Assembly: GCA_043801445.1 (NCBI GenBank)
Contig: JAZDMB010000046.1
Location: 24,816-88,815, forward strand
Length of the DNA stretch: 64,000 nt
Reading direction: 5' to 3'
From: JAZDFP01 sp043801445
GTDB lineage: Bacteria; Planctomycetota; MHYJ01; JACQXL01
Both the position numbers and the translations under genes were made by a program. The notes under the pieces are model-generated. The model was not told the origin of the DNA. It ran no database searches and saw only the letters and a program-made list of their open reading frames with translations. The stretch's first letter is position 1; each line of letters begins with the position of its first letter. Below, piece after piece: positions 43,606 to 52,004 of the stretch.

Positions 43606-46600
43606 TTACCACCTTAATGGTTTCTGCCATGATTCCTTAAGATCTGATAGCGATTCATCAATGATTAACGAATTATCCAAGCCTTTAACTTTAAGCATTT
43701 TCTCCTTAATGGTTTTACCTATCAATCCGAAAGGGCAATCAGCCATAAGTTTTTCAAAATCCGCCTTATGTTCAGGTTTAATTTCTACCAAGAAACGAGA
43801 ATTGGATTCTGAGAAAAGAATAATATCATCCCTAATGGCGGTTAGCGATGAACGGTTAGCGGTGAGCGCCGCTGACCGCTCAAATGGCACAGCGGTAGCA
43901 AGGCACTGCTGCATCTTCACCCCGTTAGAAAGTCCTCCATTATGTTTTAATTCATCACTTATATCTTTATCATCATTCGTGTTCTTTCTAACGGGGCAGG
44001 CGGAAATATCAATCTCAAGTCCGACATCACCGGCAAAAGCCATTTCAGCTGCAGATACTGCCAATCCGCCTTCTGATAAATCATGACAGGCAGATACAAA
44101 ACCCTTACGAATCGCTTCTGAAACAGCAATCATTATCTGACGTCCAAGCACAGCATCCACCTGAGGCACATTCTTTCCCAAATGACCAAGCAGGTCATAA
44201 TAATGCGAACCTCCTAATTCATTATTGGTCATTCCGACAATATATATTAAATCGCCGGCTTCTTTGATGTCCATTGAAACAGTTTGACGCACATCATCAA
44301 TCACAGAAATAGCTGATATTAATAATGAATATGGAATAGAAATAGTCTTTTTGGCTGAAACCCTATATTCATTATTGAGACTATCTTTTCCCGAAATAAA
44401 AGGTGTTTCATAAATATGTGCGATATCATAACAACCTTGAGCGGCTCTGACAATAGCGCCTAATTGTTTGGGATTACCCGCATTCCCCCAGCAAAAATTA
44501 TCCAATAAAGCGGTCTGTTGAGGATTGCCGCCTACGGCCACGATATTTCTTAATGCCTCATCAATTGCAGATGCGGCCATATGATATGGGTCTATATCGC
44601 CATATTTTGGATTCATACCGTTTGATACGCAAAGTCCGCGATAAGAATCTAAAATCGGCCTGAAGACACAGGCATCTCCGGGCCCATCATTATTCTTGCC
44701 CTGTAACGGCTTAAGCACGCTGCCACCCTGAACCTCGTGGTCATATTGCCTGATGACCCATTCCTTAGAACATATATTCAGCATTGCCAGAATTTGATTT
44801 AAGATTTTACCAAAATCTTGAGAAGGCATAAATTCAGGCTCTTTTAACTTAGGCTCAGACCATTCAGCCGATAATTCCATCTTCGGTAAACCGTTATGTA
44901 GAAACTCCATTTCCAAGGTGCCCACTAAATTACCGTTGTATTTCAAAACCAATTTTTTATCATCGGTGAATCGTCCGATAATAGTGGCTTCTACACCTTC
45001 ACGATTAAACAATTCCAGAATATCTTTCTCGTATTTGGGCGGAACAGATAAAACCATCCGTTCCTGCGCTTCAGAAATCCAGATTTCAGTATAAGACAAC
45101 CCCTGATATTTAAGAGGCACTTTTCCCAGTTCAACGATACATCCAAGGTCTTCAGCCATCTCCCCAACAGCGGAAGAAAGCCCACCGCCACCGCAGTCAG
45201 TTATAGCAGAATAATAACCCAAATCTCTTGCTCGCAGTAAAATATCCATCATCTTTTTTTCTGTGATGGCGTTCCCAATCTGGACCGCACCGGAAGAAAT
45301 CATTTCAGACTTTTCATCCAATTCGAGCGATGCAAAAGTAACACCATGAATACCGTCACGACCTGTTCGTCCGCCGACTAAAAGTATCAAATCACCGGAC
45401 TGCGAATGCTTGAAACATTTATTCCTGGGCATAATGCCTATCGTTCCGCAATATACAAGCGGATTAGCCAGATACCGGTCATCAAAATATAGCGCTCCAT
45501 TCGCTGTCGGTATGCCCATCCGGTTACCATAATCCCTGACACCGGATACAACACCTTTGAATATCCTTTTAGGATGAAAAACACCATCCGGTAATTTTTC
45601 TAACGGGAAAGATGGTGAGGCGAAACAGAAAACATCAGTATTCAAAATAGGTTTAGCACCCAACCCGCAACCAAGCACATCCCTAATAACTCCGCCGATA
45701 CCGGTCCCGGATCCGCCATAAGGCTCTATTGCCGAAGGATGATTATGAGTCTCCACTTTAAAACAAACCGCATTATTCTTATCGAATTCAATAATGCCGG
45801 CATTATCCTTAAACACAGAAATACACCACGCCTTATTTAATTCGTTGGTTACCCGCATCACGGTTTGTTTTAGAAGATTATCTATCTTTTGGGTAGTGAT
45901 TTTACCGCCAGCTGATTCCACCTGATATTTAATAATGCCTCTCAATGTTTTATGCTTGCAATGTTCACTCCAAGTCTGAGCAATAGTTTCCAGCTCAATG
46001 TCAGTCAGATTGCGTTGCTGTTTAAGAGAATAGTCCCTGATGGTTTTCATCTCATGCACATTTAATGAAAGATTCCGATTCTTACTGATTGTAAAAAGAG
46101 CATCATCGGACACATCAATTAGAGCTATCGTATCTAATTTAAATGAATACAAAGGTGCATCCGGTATTTCGGCGAGCATTTTATGACCAATAAAAACATT
46201 CTCTATGACGTTATTGGCAAATATCTTTGAAGAAAGCCGAAGGATATCATTATGTGAAATATTCCCGTTGATATAATATTTACGACCTGTCCGAACAGAT
46301 TTGATTCTGAACCCGGAATCATTAATGGCTTTAAGAAGACTTGATTCTACCGGGTCCATTACGCCCGGTTTAAGAAATACCGTAACCACCTGATGAGCGT
46401 CATTCTTAAATATTTCCAACGGTTTATTTATAGAATATTCTTGAACCGTCTTATCAGAAAGAATATCGCCGGAAATAATATCGACATCACCATCAATTAA
46501 CTCACCGTCCAAAACATAGATAGAAACAAAACGAACATCATCAATACCCGCAACTCCGAACTCAATAATATCCTGCTTGACAAATGCGCCAATCGGGTCT

Positions 46601-46641
46601 GGCAATCCCGATTTCAGAACAACCTCTATCTGATAAATCAT
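43606..46641 (-). CDS. purL: phosphoribosylformylglycinamidine synthase with two fused PurS-like domains
   Basis: 1011 residues. Two PurS-like ferredoxin folds (about 1-75 and 80-150: YQIEVVLKSGLPDPIGAFV and VTVFLKPGVMDPVESSLL) precede PurL proper: SEHCKHKTLRG, FKVETHNHPSAIEPYGGSGTG, GRTGRDGIHGVTFAS, DCGGGGLSSAVGEMA, YDHEVQGGSVLKPL and HDLSEGGLAVSAAEM. No glutaminase domain is present, so PurQ must be separate. Converts FGAR to FGAM in purine synthesis. A roughly 50-residue repeat-coded insert (43858-43999) separates HDLSEGG...CPV from FSESNSRFLVEI, which are near neighbours in homologues. Confidence 0.95.
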   Translation of the reverse strand: MIYQIEVVLKSGLPDPIGAFVKQDIIEFGVAGIDDVRFVSIYVLDGELIDGDVDIISGDILSDKTVQEYSINKPLEIFKNDAHQVVTVFLKPGVMDPVESSLLKAINDSGFRIKSVRTGRKYYINGNISHNDILRLSSKIFANNVIENVFIGHKMLAEIPDAPLYSFKLDTIALIDVSDDALFTISKNRNLSLNVHEMKTIRDYSLKQQRNLTDIELETIAQTWSEHCKHKTLRGIIKYQVESAGGKITTQKIDNLLKQTVMRVTNELNKAWCISVFKDNAGIIEFDKNNAVCFKVETHNHPSAIEPYGGSGTGIGGVIRDVLGCGLGAKPILNTDVFCFASPSFPLEKLPDGVFHPKRIFKGVVSGVRDYGNRMGIPTANGALYFDDRYLANPLVYCGTIGIMPRNKCFKHSQSGDLILLVGGRTGRDGIHGVTFASLELDEKSEMISSGAVQIGNAITEKKMMDILLRARDLGYYSAITDCGGGGLSSAVGEMAEDLGCIVELGKVPLKYQGLSYTEIWISEAQERMVLSVPPKYEKDILELFNREGVEATIIGRFTDDKKLVLKYNGNLVGTLEMEFLHNGLPKMELSAEWSEPKLKEPEFMPSQDFGKILNQILAMLNICSKEWVIRQYDHEVQGGSVLKPLQGKNNDGPGDACVFRPILDSYRGLCVSNGMNPKYGDIDPYHMAASAIDEALRNIVAVGGNPQQTALLDNFCWGNAGNPKQLGAIVRAAQGCYDIAHIYETPFISGKDSLNNEYRVSAKKTISIPYSLLISAISVIDDVRQTVSMDIKEAGDLIYIVGMTNNELGGSHYYDLLGHLGKNVPQVDAVLGRQIMIAVSEAIRKGFVSACHDLSEGGLAVSAAEMAFAGDVGLEIDISACPVRKNTNDDKDISDELKHNGGLSNGVKMQQCLATAVPFERSAALTANRSSLTAIRDDIILFSESNSRFLVEIKPEHKADFEKLMADCPFGLIGKTIKEKMLKVKGLDNSLIIDESLSDLKESWQKPLRW
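43858..43999 (-). repeat. family C element plus conserved tail inside purL
   Basis: CCCCGTTAGAAAG...CTTTCTAACGGGG (43996-43920, 77 bp) followed by a roughly 35-bp tail shared with 3760-3795, then inverted GAGCGGTCAGCG-type repeats. Translated in frame; it encodes GLSNGVKMQQCLATAV. Confidence 0.85.
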
Positions 46642-46722
46642 ATGGAAATAAGTTTAATTATAATTTCAAATAACTTATTCTACAACTAAAACTGTTTTTG
46701 TCAATACAAATGGTTTTTTCTA

Positions 46723-46751
46723 TTGACCCCTTACCCCATTAGAGATATACT
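46723..46751 (+). promoter_or_regulatory. sigma-70-type promoter for the polyferredoxin gene
   Basis: TTGACC (46723-46728), 17-bp spacer, TATACT (46746-46751), about 90 bp upstream of the ATG at 46843. Confidence 0.65.
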
Positions 46752-46842
46752 ATTTTAAATAACCACAGTTTAATAATTTCCTTCATTTAAAGTTCTTAAT
46801 ATTACTGGCAACATGATTGACACCGTAATCAAAAACACCTAA

Positions 46843-48957
46843 ATGAATAGAATAAATTGCAGAACACGAATCGAACAAATAATAACGAATTACACAAATA
46901 TCATAAATAAAATTATTAGCGCTCATTCGTCTTTATTCGTCTTTATTCATGTTACTCGTTTTAATACAATTGCTTTATCCTTACTGTTGGTCTTTACTCT
47001 ATCCTCACTAATAAAGGCGCACCACGAATTACTGCCTGCTCCTGAACGGGAGTATCTCAAACTCATCTCACTACATCCATTTAAGGATAAACTAATCTCA
47101 CTCCGATGCTCACGAGCGGAGTGCCCCGTATCCCCGCAGGGCATCGGGGCACAAGGAAACTACGATTTCTTTATTACAATTGTCGAATCAGCGCCGGATA
47201 CCTTTGATATCATTTTTTATATAGAAAATTCTCTGTTCAAAAGGGCCGTACGCTCTTCCAAGGAAATATTACTCTATCGCAGCGATACAAAAATCACTGA
47301 TAAATTTATTCTGGAAAGTGACATATCAGGAGTCTCAAGCTTGAAATATTTTGCTCATAAGCCGTTCGAGACAAGTATTAAGGTATCTGCCAAAACTTCC
47401 GACAATGAACCAATCTCGGTAAAAACAGATATCCAGATAGGTTCGCCCCCGCCATCTATAATTTTCATCGTAACATTTATATTGATAATACTAATTGCGA
47501 TAATCAGTGTTTATTTACCACAAAAGGGTAAATTGAACATTGAACATGAACATTGTTCACTGCGTATAATGAATATACTTAATAACGTTTTTATTTATCG
47601 TCTCTTTAAAAGCCGATTCTTTATCTTCCTATTAAAACTTCCTTTTGTCCTGATTTTTATCTTCATCATCTTCAGCGGATTATTCGGCAGCGTATACAAA
47701 AACATCAGCAATTTTATAGTCGGTCCTGTATGGCTTTTATTTATTTCCATACTGGCGTTGCTTGGCGGAAAATTCTGGTGCCTAATATGCCCATGGAATA
47801 CGCTTTCTGATTGGCTGCAGGGCGCTTGTTTTTCCGGTGATTCCAATTCATTAAATCTCAAGGTGCCTAAAATATTGCGCAATTATTGGATAGCAATATT
47901 CCTTTTTATACTGATAATCTGGTTAGAATACAGCATCGGAATGACTGATAAAGCAAGGTTAATTGCGTATCTGGCGATGATTACCTTCGGCATCACCTTT
48001 ATCTGGGCTATATTCTTTCATCGCAAATCATTCTGCCGGTACGGTTGTCCGGTCGGCGCAATATGCGGATTATACGGACTCTTTGCGCCATTGGAATTAA
48101 GAAGCAATAATAAAGATATCTGTAATAATTGCAAAACTAAAGATTGCATTACGGAGCGACAGCGGAGTCCCGACCCAATCGGGAAGGGTAACCAAAAGGG
48201 AATCGGCTGTCCGGTATATGAATATCCTGCTACTATTAAAAATAATCTTTATTGCATCTACTGCACCGAATGCATCAAAACCTGCCCGAACGATAATATC
48301 GCCATAAATCTACGGCTGCCGGCTAAAGATATGTTCAAGCAAAATCCTTTGCATCTGAGCGAGGTATTCATAATTATCACCATACTGGCGTTATCCGTAT
48401 TCGGCGCTTTGAACATCAGCAGTATTCATTTCAATATTCTGGATTGGTCGCGGGCAGCTTTTAACGCCTCCGAATCTATTACCCAATTATTGTTGATGAC
48501 CTGTTTGATTATAGCGTTTACAGTTCTATTTTTCCTTTTATCTTTTATTGCCCGTCTCAATGTAAATATTATTGCCTATGCATTTTTGCCTGTAGCACTA
48601 TTCAATCATATTGCCAATACTTTCAAATTGATGAATATGCGCGGTCAGGAAATAATCTCGCTCATATCAGACCCCTTCGGACTCTCGTGGAATCTTTTCG
48701 GAACCGCCGGCTATGTGCCCAAGCCGATTATCGGTCCCGGCAGTGGCAATTGGTCTGACCGCTTAATATCAAACCCGACTGCTATCAACCCGTTGATTCT
48801 GATACTTGCTCCCATAATGATTATCGGGTTACTATATTCAGCATTTCTAACCTATCGTTTAATTAAAAACAACAACAAACCAGCCATGTTTTTCCTGTTA
48901 TTTATCATCCCGATGATTATTATTGTCTGGTTTAATTGGTGGCTGATGGATAAATAA
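46843..48957 (+). CDS. membrane polyferredoxin (NapH/NosR C-terminal-like)
   Basis: 704 residues. The first 38 or so are coded by a family G repeat and look like an acquired N-terminus before a helix (41-58). A periplasmic domain follows (about 60-200), then several membrane helices, with Cys motifs on the cytosolic side: CLICPWNTLSDW, CRYGCPVGAICGLYG, CNNCKTKDC...GCPVYEYP and CIYCTECIKTCPND (two [4Fe-4S] clusters probable). Helices close the chain. Such proteins pass electrons from quinol to periplasmic reductases, but no reductase gene is nearby. Two more repeat-coded stretches (47103-47153 and 48151-48195) lie in loops; the second sits between the Cys-rich segments. Confidence 0.8.
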   Translation: MNRINCRTRIEQIITNYTNIINKIISAHSSLFVFIHVTRFNTIALSLLLVFTLSSLIKAHHELLPAPEREYLKLISLHPFKDKLISLRCSRAECPVSPQGIGAQGNYDFFITIVESAPDTFDIIFYIENSLFKRAVRSSKEILLYRSDTKITDKFILESDISGVSSLKYFAHKPFETSIKVSAKTSDNEPISVKTDIQIGSPPPSIIFIVTFILIILIAIISVYLPQKGKLNIEHEHCSLRIMNILNNVFIYRLFKSRFFIFLLKLPFVLIFIFIIFSGLFGSVYKNISNFIVGPVWLLFISILALLGGKFWCLICPWNTLSDWLQGACFSGDSNSLNLKVPKILRNYWIAIFLFILIIWLEYSIGMTDKARLIAYLAMITFGITFIWAIFFHRKSFCRYGCPVGAICGLYGLFAPLELRSNNKDICNNCKTKDCITERQRSPDPIGKGNQKGIGCPVYEYPATIKNNLYCIYCTECIKTCPNDNIAINLRLPAKDMFKQNPLHLSEVFIIITILALSVFGALNISSIHFNILDWSRAAFNASESITQLLLMTCLIIAFTVLFFLLSFIARLNVNIIAYAFLPVALFNHIANTFKLMNMRGQEIISLISDPFGLSWNLFGTAGYVPKPIIGPGSGNWSDRLISNPTAINPLILILAPIMIIGLLYSAFLTYRLIKNNNKPAMFFLLFIIPMIIIVWFNWWLMDK
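46861..46957 (+). repeat. family G repeat supplying the N-terminus of the polyferredoxin
   Basis: AACACGAATCGAACAAATAA and GCTCATTCGTC...TTCATGTTACTCG arms. The frame runs through it from ATG 46843, so about 38 residues are repeat-coded. Confidence 0.6.
47103..47153 (+). repeat. palindromic insert in the polyferredoxin gene
   Basis: CCGATGCTCACGAGCGGAGTG and TGCCCCGTATCCCCGCAGGG-type inverted units, translated as RCSRAECPVSPQG. Same GATGC/GGGGC style as 3271-3322. Confidence 0.5.
48151..48195 (+). repeat. palindromic insert between iron-sulfur motifs
   Basis: CGGAGCGACAGCGGAGTCCCG and CGACCCAATCGGGAAGG are translated as ERQRSPDPIGKGNQ between the KDC and GCPVYEYP segments. Confidence 0.5.
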
Positions 48958-49026
48958 TGATACAAACCCAATGGAACAAATGAACCTGTTTGACCGCAAG
49001 CAAAAGCTTACTTTACTGAATTGTAT

Positions 49027-49332
49027 ATGAAAAAGTGCCCTTTTTGTGCCGAGGAAATCCAGGACGACGCCATCAAATGCCGATACTGCAATGAGTTCCT
49101 AAACAAGCCCAAGTGGTATTTCAAGACCACCTTTATAATTATTGCATTCTTATGTGTTGGTCCATTGATGTTACCCCTCATCTTGTTTAATCCCCATTAC
49201 AACAAATGGATAAAAGTTATCCTAACCATTGTTTGTCTGGTAGCCGGATATTATATGACTATAGCTCTTATTGACTCCATCAATATGCTCAAAGACCTAT
49301 ACCGCGACTTAGGGCAATACACATCATATTAA
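49027..49332 (+). CDS. small zinc-ribbon membrane protein
   Basis: 101 residues from ATG 49027 (in frame with an upstream TTG that I reject). KKCPFCAEEIQDDAIKCRYC is a four-Cys zinc ribbon; two hydrophobic helices follow (about 36-55 and 66-85). Function unknown; common as a stand-alone protein in many phyla. Confidence 0.75.
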   Translation: MKKCPFCAEEIQDDAIKCRYCNEFLNKPKWYFKTTFIIIAFLCVGPLMLPLILFNPHYNKWIKVILTIVCLVAGYYMTIALIDSINMLKDLYRDLGQYTSY

Positions 49333-49429
49333 ACAGTATCCATCAAATAGAACGCAGATTTTCACAGATAAATGCAGCTAATATAAGAGGTTTTGAGTGA
49401 ATTACTCTTTCAATTAACTGTATTCTATA

Positions 49430-49452
49430 TTAATAGTATCCCGTAAGGGATA
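49430..49452 (+). repeat. family E palindrome
   Basis: TTAATAGTATCCCGTAAGGG, near-identical to 17641-17664 and to the reverse of 3833-3856. Confidence 0.7.
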
Positions 49453-49618
49453 GAACAGATAAAATCCCCCTATTTCATCCTTTGTCAAAGATGAATTTAC
49501 AAAAACTTTCGGTTAATAACTACTATAACAAAGACACTAAATCATTTTTTTTGTTTACTATAGGTTAAGACTTTGTTAACGAGGTAACATTTTCCATACC
49601 TGATGCCGATTTTGTGCA

Positions 49619-49883
49619 TAATAGACCGTAAGTCCGTGGCAAATAGACCGTAAGTATCTGGCACATAGACCATAAGTATCTGACATATAGACCGTAAGTA
49701 TATGGCACATAGACCGTGAGTATCTGGCATATAGACCGTGAGTATTTGGCATATAGACTGGGAGTATGTGGCATATAGACCGGGAGTATGTGGCATATAG
49801 ACTGGGAGTATGTGGCATATAGACTGGGAGTATATGGCACATAGACTGGGAGTATGTGGCACATAGACCGTAAGTAGTTTGGC
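49619..49883. repeat. 12 tandem 22-bp repeats
   Basis: Units start at 49619, 49641, 49663 and so on every 22 bp; the last (49861) is 23 bp. Shared core ATAGACYGKRAGTATNTGG. Units in the centre are almost identical; edges diverge. No spacers, so not a CRISPR array. The minus-strand frames through it stay open only because the unit lacks stops and 22 is not a multiple of 3, so it is not coding. It lies 140 bp before an excisionase-type HTH gene. The remainder of the 49333-50023 gap has TTGACCTCTG / TTGACCTCTC (49945 and 49955) and pyrimidine-rich sequence. Confidence 0.9.
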
Positions 49884-50023
49884 AGATACACTTAATACTG
49901 ACCTTAAATACCCCCCTGCCCTATCCTACCCCCTCTGTCTCCTTTTGACCTCTGTTGACCTCTCTTGGCCTATAAAATGCTTTTTATATTGATTTTATTG
50001 GTGGTAATTTTAAAATATTAATT

Positions 50024-50506
50024 ATGCCTCAGAAAATATTTTTCAGTCTAAAGGAAGCCGCGGAATATCTGGGTATAAGTTACCGGACGATAAGACGTCT
50101 GGTTAAAGACAATAAATTACCCGCCTTGCAGGTGGGACATCAGTGGAGAATAAAAATATCAGATTTGGAAGAATATGTTTCCAAAAGCATCAGGCAAAAA
50201 GGATTGGTCGGCGCCAAACCTTTATTTTTTAATCCATTAGTTTTAGAACGATATAAAAAAGATAAAGAAAAATATTATATTTTTGACCAGGCATTTCACG
50301 GAAAGTTCGGGATAAGAAGTGAATGGTATAACCAATTCTTTCCGGCAACTGCGCATATCACCACTTTGAAAGAAGTGCCGTACAGAAAAGTCAAACTCAA
50401 ATCAGGAATGGTGGTAATAAATATTGATACGGATGTTTATTATAGAACTATTGCGGAAAGCGATGAACATCTTCACTGGCTAAAACATTTAATACATCAA
50501 CAGTAA
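50024..50506 (+). CDS. excisionase/MerR-type helix-turn-helix protein with unknown C-terminus
   Basis: 160 residues. The N-terminal 60 form a HTH_17-type DNA-binding domain: FSLKEAAEYLGISYRTIRRL then ALQVGHQWRIKISDLEEYV. The remaining 100 residues (YYIFDQAFHGKFGIRSEWYNQFFPATAHI, VVINIDTDVYYRTI) match nothing I recognise. No Shine-Dalgarno is evident. Preceded by the 12 x 22-bp array, which is a plausible binding target, and by no other gene for 690 bp. Could be a transcription regulator or a relic of a mobile element. Confidence 0.75.
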   Translation: MPQKIFFSLKEAAEYLGISYRTIRRLVKDNKLPALQVGHQWRIKISDLEEYVSKSIRQKGLVGAKPLFFNPLVLERYKKDKEKYYIFDQAFHGKFGIRSEWYNQFFPATAHITTLKEVPYRKVKLKSGMVVINIDTDVYYRTIAESDEHLHWLKHLIHQQ

Positions 50507-50516
50507 TAAAATAATA

Positions 50517-50811
50517 TAATTCCGTATTCGTTAAACCTGCCCGACTAGTCAGGCGGGTAGGACACAGATTTTCGCAGATACACGCTGATAATTTTTATAA
50601 GGAGACCGTGCCTTCGCCGAAGGCTTCGCGCAGGCAGGCCACGAAACCAAGATTAATTCCTTCTTGTATTCCTGGGTTCCTTATAAATAAAATCCTGTTA
50701 ATCTGCATATTTGCAAAGCAAATCAACGTTCCATTATATCTGATATGACTGATTCCGTATAATTATTATTTTCTTTGTGTTCTTTGTGTCTTTGTGGTAA
50801 ACTAAAGTTAT
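50517..50811. repeat. nested repeat island upstream of asd
   Basis: Order: family A CCTGCCCGACTAGTCAGGCGGG (50537-50558); family G arm CACAGATTTTCGCAGATAC; family F (50588) split by a family B unit (50606-50640, reverse of 5704-5738); the other F arm CTGGGTTCCTTATAAATAAA; then CTTTGTGTTCTTTGTGTC. No gene in this 306-bp gap. Confidence 0.75.
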
Positions 50812-50812
50812 T

Positions 50813-51898
50813 ATGCGTAAATATAATGTTGCCATTGTCGGAGCCACTGGGCTGGCTGGACTAGAGACCATAAAAATACTTGCAGAACGTAAATTCCCTG
50901 TCAGCGAATTACGATTATTTGCTTCTGCAGGGTCAGCAGGAAAAAGTATAAAGTATCAAAGTAAAAAGATAAAAGTAAAGGAAATAAATAATAATGCATT
51001 CAAGGATATAGACATTGCCTTTTTTGCGGTTGATGGTTCAATCAGCAAGAAGTGGGCGCCGGTGGCAGTAAAGAGCGGAGCATTAGTAATTGACAAATCC
51101 AGCGCATTCAGGATGGATAAAAACGTGCCTCTGGTTATTCCTGAAATAAACCTGCAGGCAATTGAAGAAAAGATAATAGATGAAAGAAAAAAGATGAAAG
51201 ATAATAACCAAAAACTCTCATCTCTCATCTCTCATCTTTCATCTCTTCCCATGATTATTGCCAGCCCTAATTGCTCAACCGTTCCTTTGGCAATGATTCT
51301 AAAACCTCTCAACGATTATGCGAAAGTAAAAAGGGTCGTGGTATCCACTTATCAATCCGTTTCAGGTGCAGGACTGAAAGCAGTGCAGGAAATGGAGCAA
51401 CAAACAAAACGGATTCTCCAACGAACAACGAGCAACGAGCAACGAACGACTAAACCTTTTGCCTTCAACGCCATCCCCCAAATAGATTCTTTCGGCTCAG
51501 ATGACTACACCGGTGAAGAAACGAAAATGATAAATGAAACTCTCAAGATACTTGATGACTATTCTATAAAGATAACAGCCACCTGTGTGCGGATTCCGGT
51601 CTATTGCGGGCATAGCGAATCGGTCAACATCGAGACAGCCAGACCTATAACGATTACTACAATCAGAAAATTATTAATCAAAACAAAAGGTGTCACGGTA
51701 ATGGACAATCCACAAAATGGTATTTATCCGATGCCGATAGAGGTTGCAGGCAAAGACGATGTATATGTAGGCAGGATTCGTAAAGACCCGACAGTCAAGA
51801 ACGGGCTGAATCTCTGGCTGGTATCGGACAACCTGCGCAAAGGCGCCGCACTTAATGCAGTCCAAATAGCGGAATACCTTATTAATCGTTTTTTGTAG
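50813..51898 (+). CDS. asd: aspartate-semialdehyde dehydrogenase
   Basis: 361 residues. Reduces aspartyl phosphate to aspartate semialdehyde in the lysine/threonine/methionine pathway. Visible: VAIVGATGLAGLETIKIL, the SAGKS loop, VIDKSSAFRMD, PLVIPEIN, IIASPNCSTVPLAMIL with the catalytic Cys, VVVSTYQSVSGAGLKAV, IPQIDSFG, and the catalytic-His region VRIPVYCGHSE. Two low-complexity insertions are translated: 51173-51250 (DERKKMKDNNQ...SSLISHLS) just before ASPNCST, and 51395-51455 (ILQRTTSNEQRTT). ArgC was considered and rejected on the SSAFRMD and GHSE blocks. Confidence 0.94.
   Translation: MRKYNVAIVGATGLAGLETIKILAERKFPVSELRLFASAGSAGKSIKYQSKKIKVKEINNNAFKDIDIAFFAVDGSISKKWAPVAVKSGALVIDKSSAFRMDKNVPLVIPEINLQAIEEKIIDERKKMKDNNQKLSSLISHLSSLPMIIASPNCSTVPLAMILKPLNDYAKVKRVVVSTYQSVSGAGLKAVQEMEQQTKRILQRTTSNEQRTTKPFAFNAIPQIDSFGSDDYTGEETKMINETLKILDDYSIKITATCVRIPVYCGHSESVNIETARPITITTIRKLLIKTKGVTVMDNPQNGIYPMPIEVAGKDDVYVGRIRKDPTVKNGLNLWLVSDNLRKGAALNAVQIAEYLINRFL
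51173..51250 (+). repeat. GATGAAAGA / TCTCATCTTTC hairpin inside asd
   Basis: AGATGAAAGAAAAAAGATGA and TCATCTCTCATCTTTCATCT units form a long inverted repeat, translated before the catalytic-Cys strand. Confidence 0.65.
51395..51455 (+). repeat. AACGAACAACGAGCAACGAG direct-repeat insert in asd
   Basis: A short array of ACGA(A/G)CA units, translated as the LQRTTSNEQRTTK segment. Flanking conserved segments are contiguous in homologues. Confidence 0.5.
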
Positions 51899-51937
51899 TT
51901 AGTTGTTCATTCACCGCAGATACGCAAAGATGTTAAG

Positions 51938-52003
51938 TTAGAAGTTAAAGGTTAAAAGTCCTAACTTTTTACTTACTACTTTTTACTTTTAACTTTATTA
52001 TTC
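51938..52003. repeat. family H hairpin before mnmG
   Basis: AAGTTAGAAGTTAAAGGTTA and TTACTTACTACTTTTTACTT arms, ending three bases before the mnmG start region. Its position next to the ribosome-binding region could affect translation. Confidence 0.6.
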
Positions 52004-52004
52004 C

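Noticed and set aside
49619..49883. Possible CRISPR array
   Set aside because: Units are contiguous with no spacers and no cas genes are near.
49542..49891. Three overlapping minus-strand open frames of 88-108 residues
   Set aside because: They are an effect of the stop-free 22-bp tandem repeat; the same peptide appears in each frame.
50813..51898. ArgC (N-acetyl-gamma-glutamyl-phosphate reductase)
   Set aside because: The SSAFRMD, VPLVIPEIN and CGHSE blocks fit aspartate-semialdehyde dehydrogenase.
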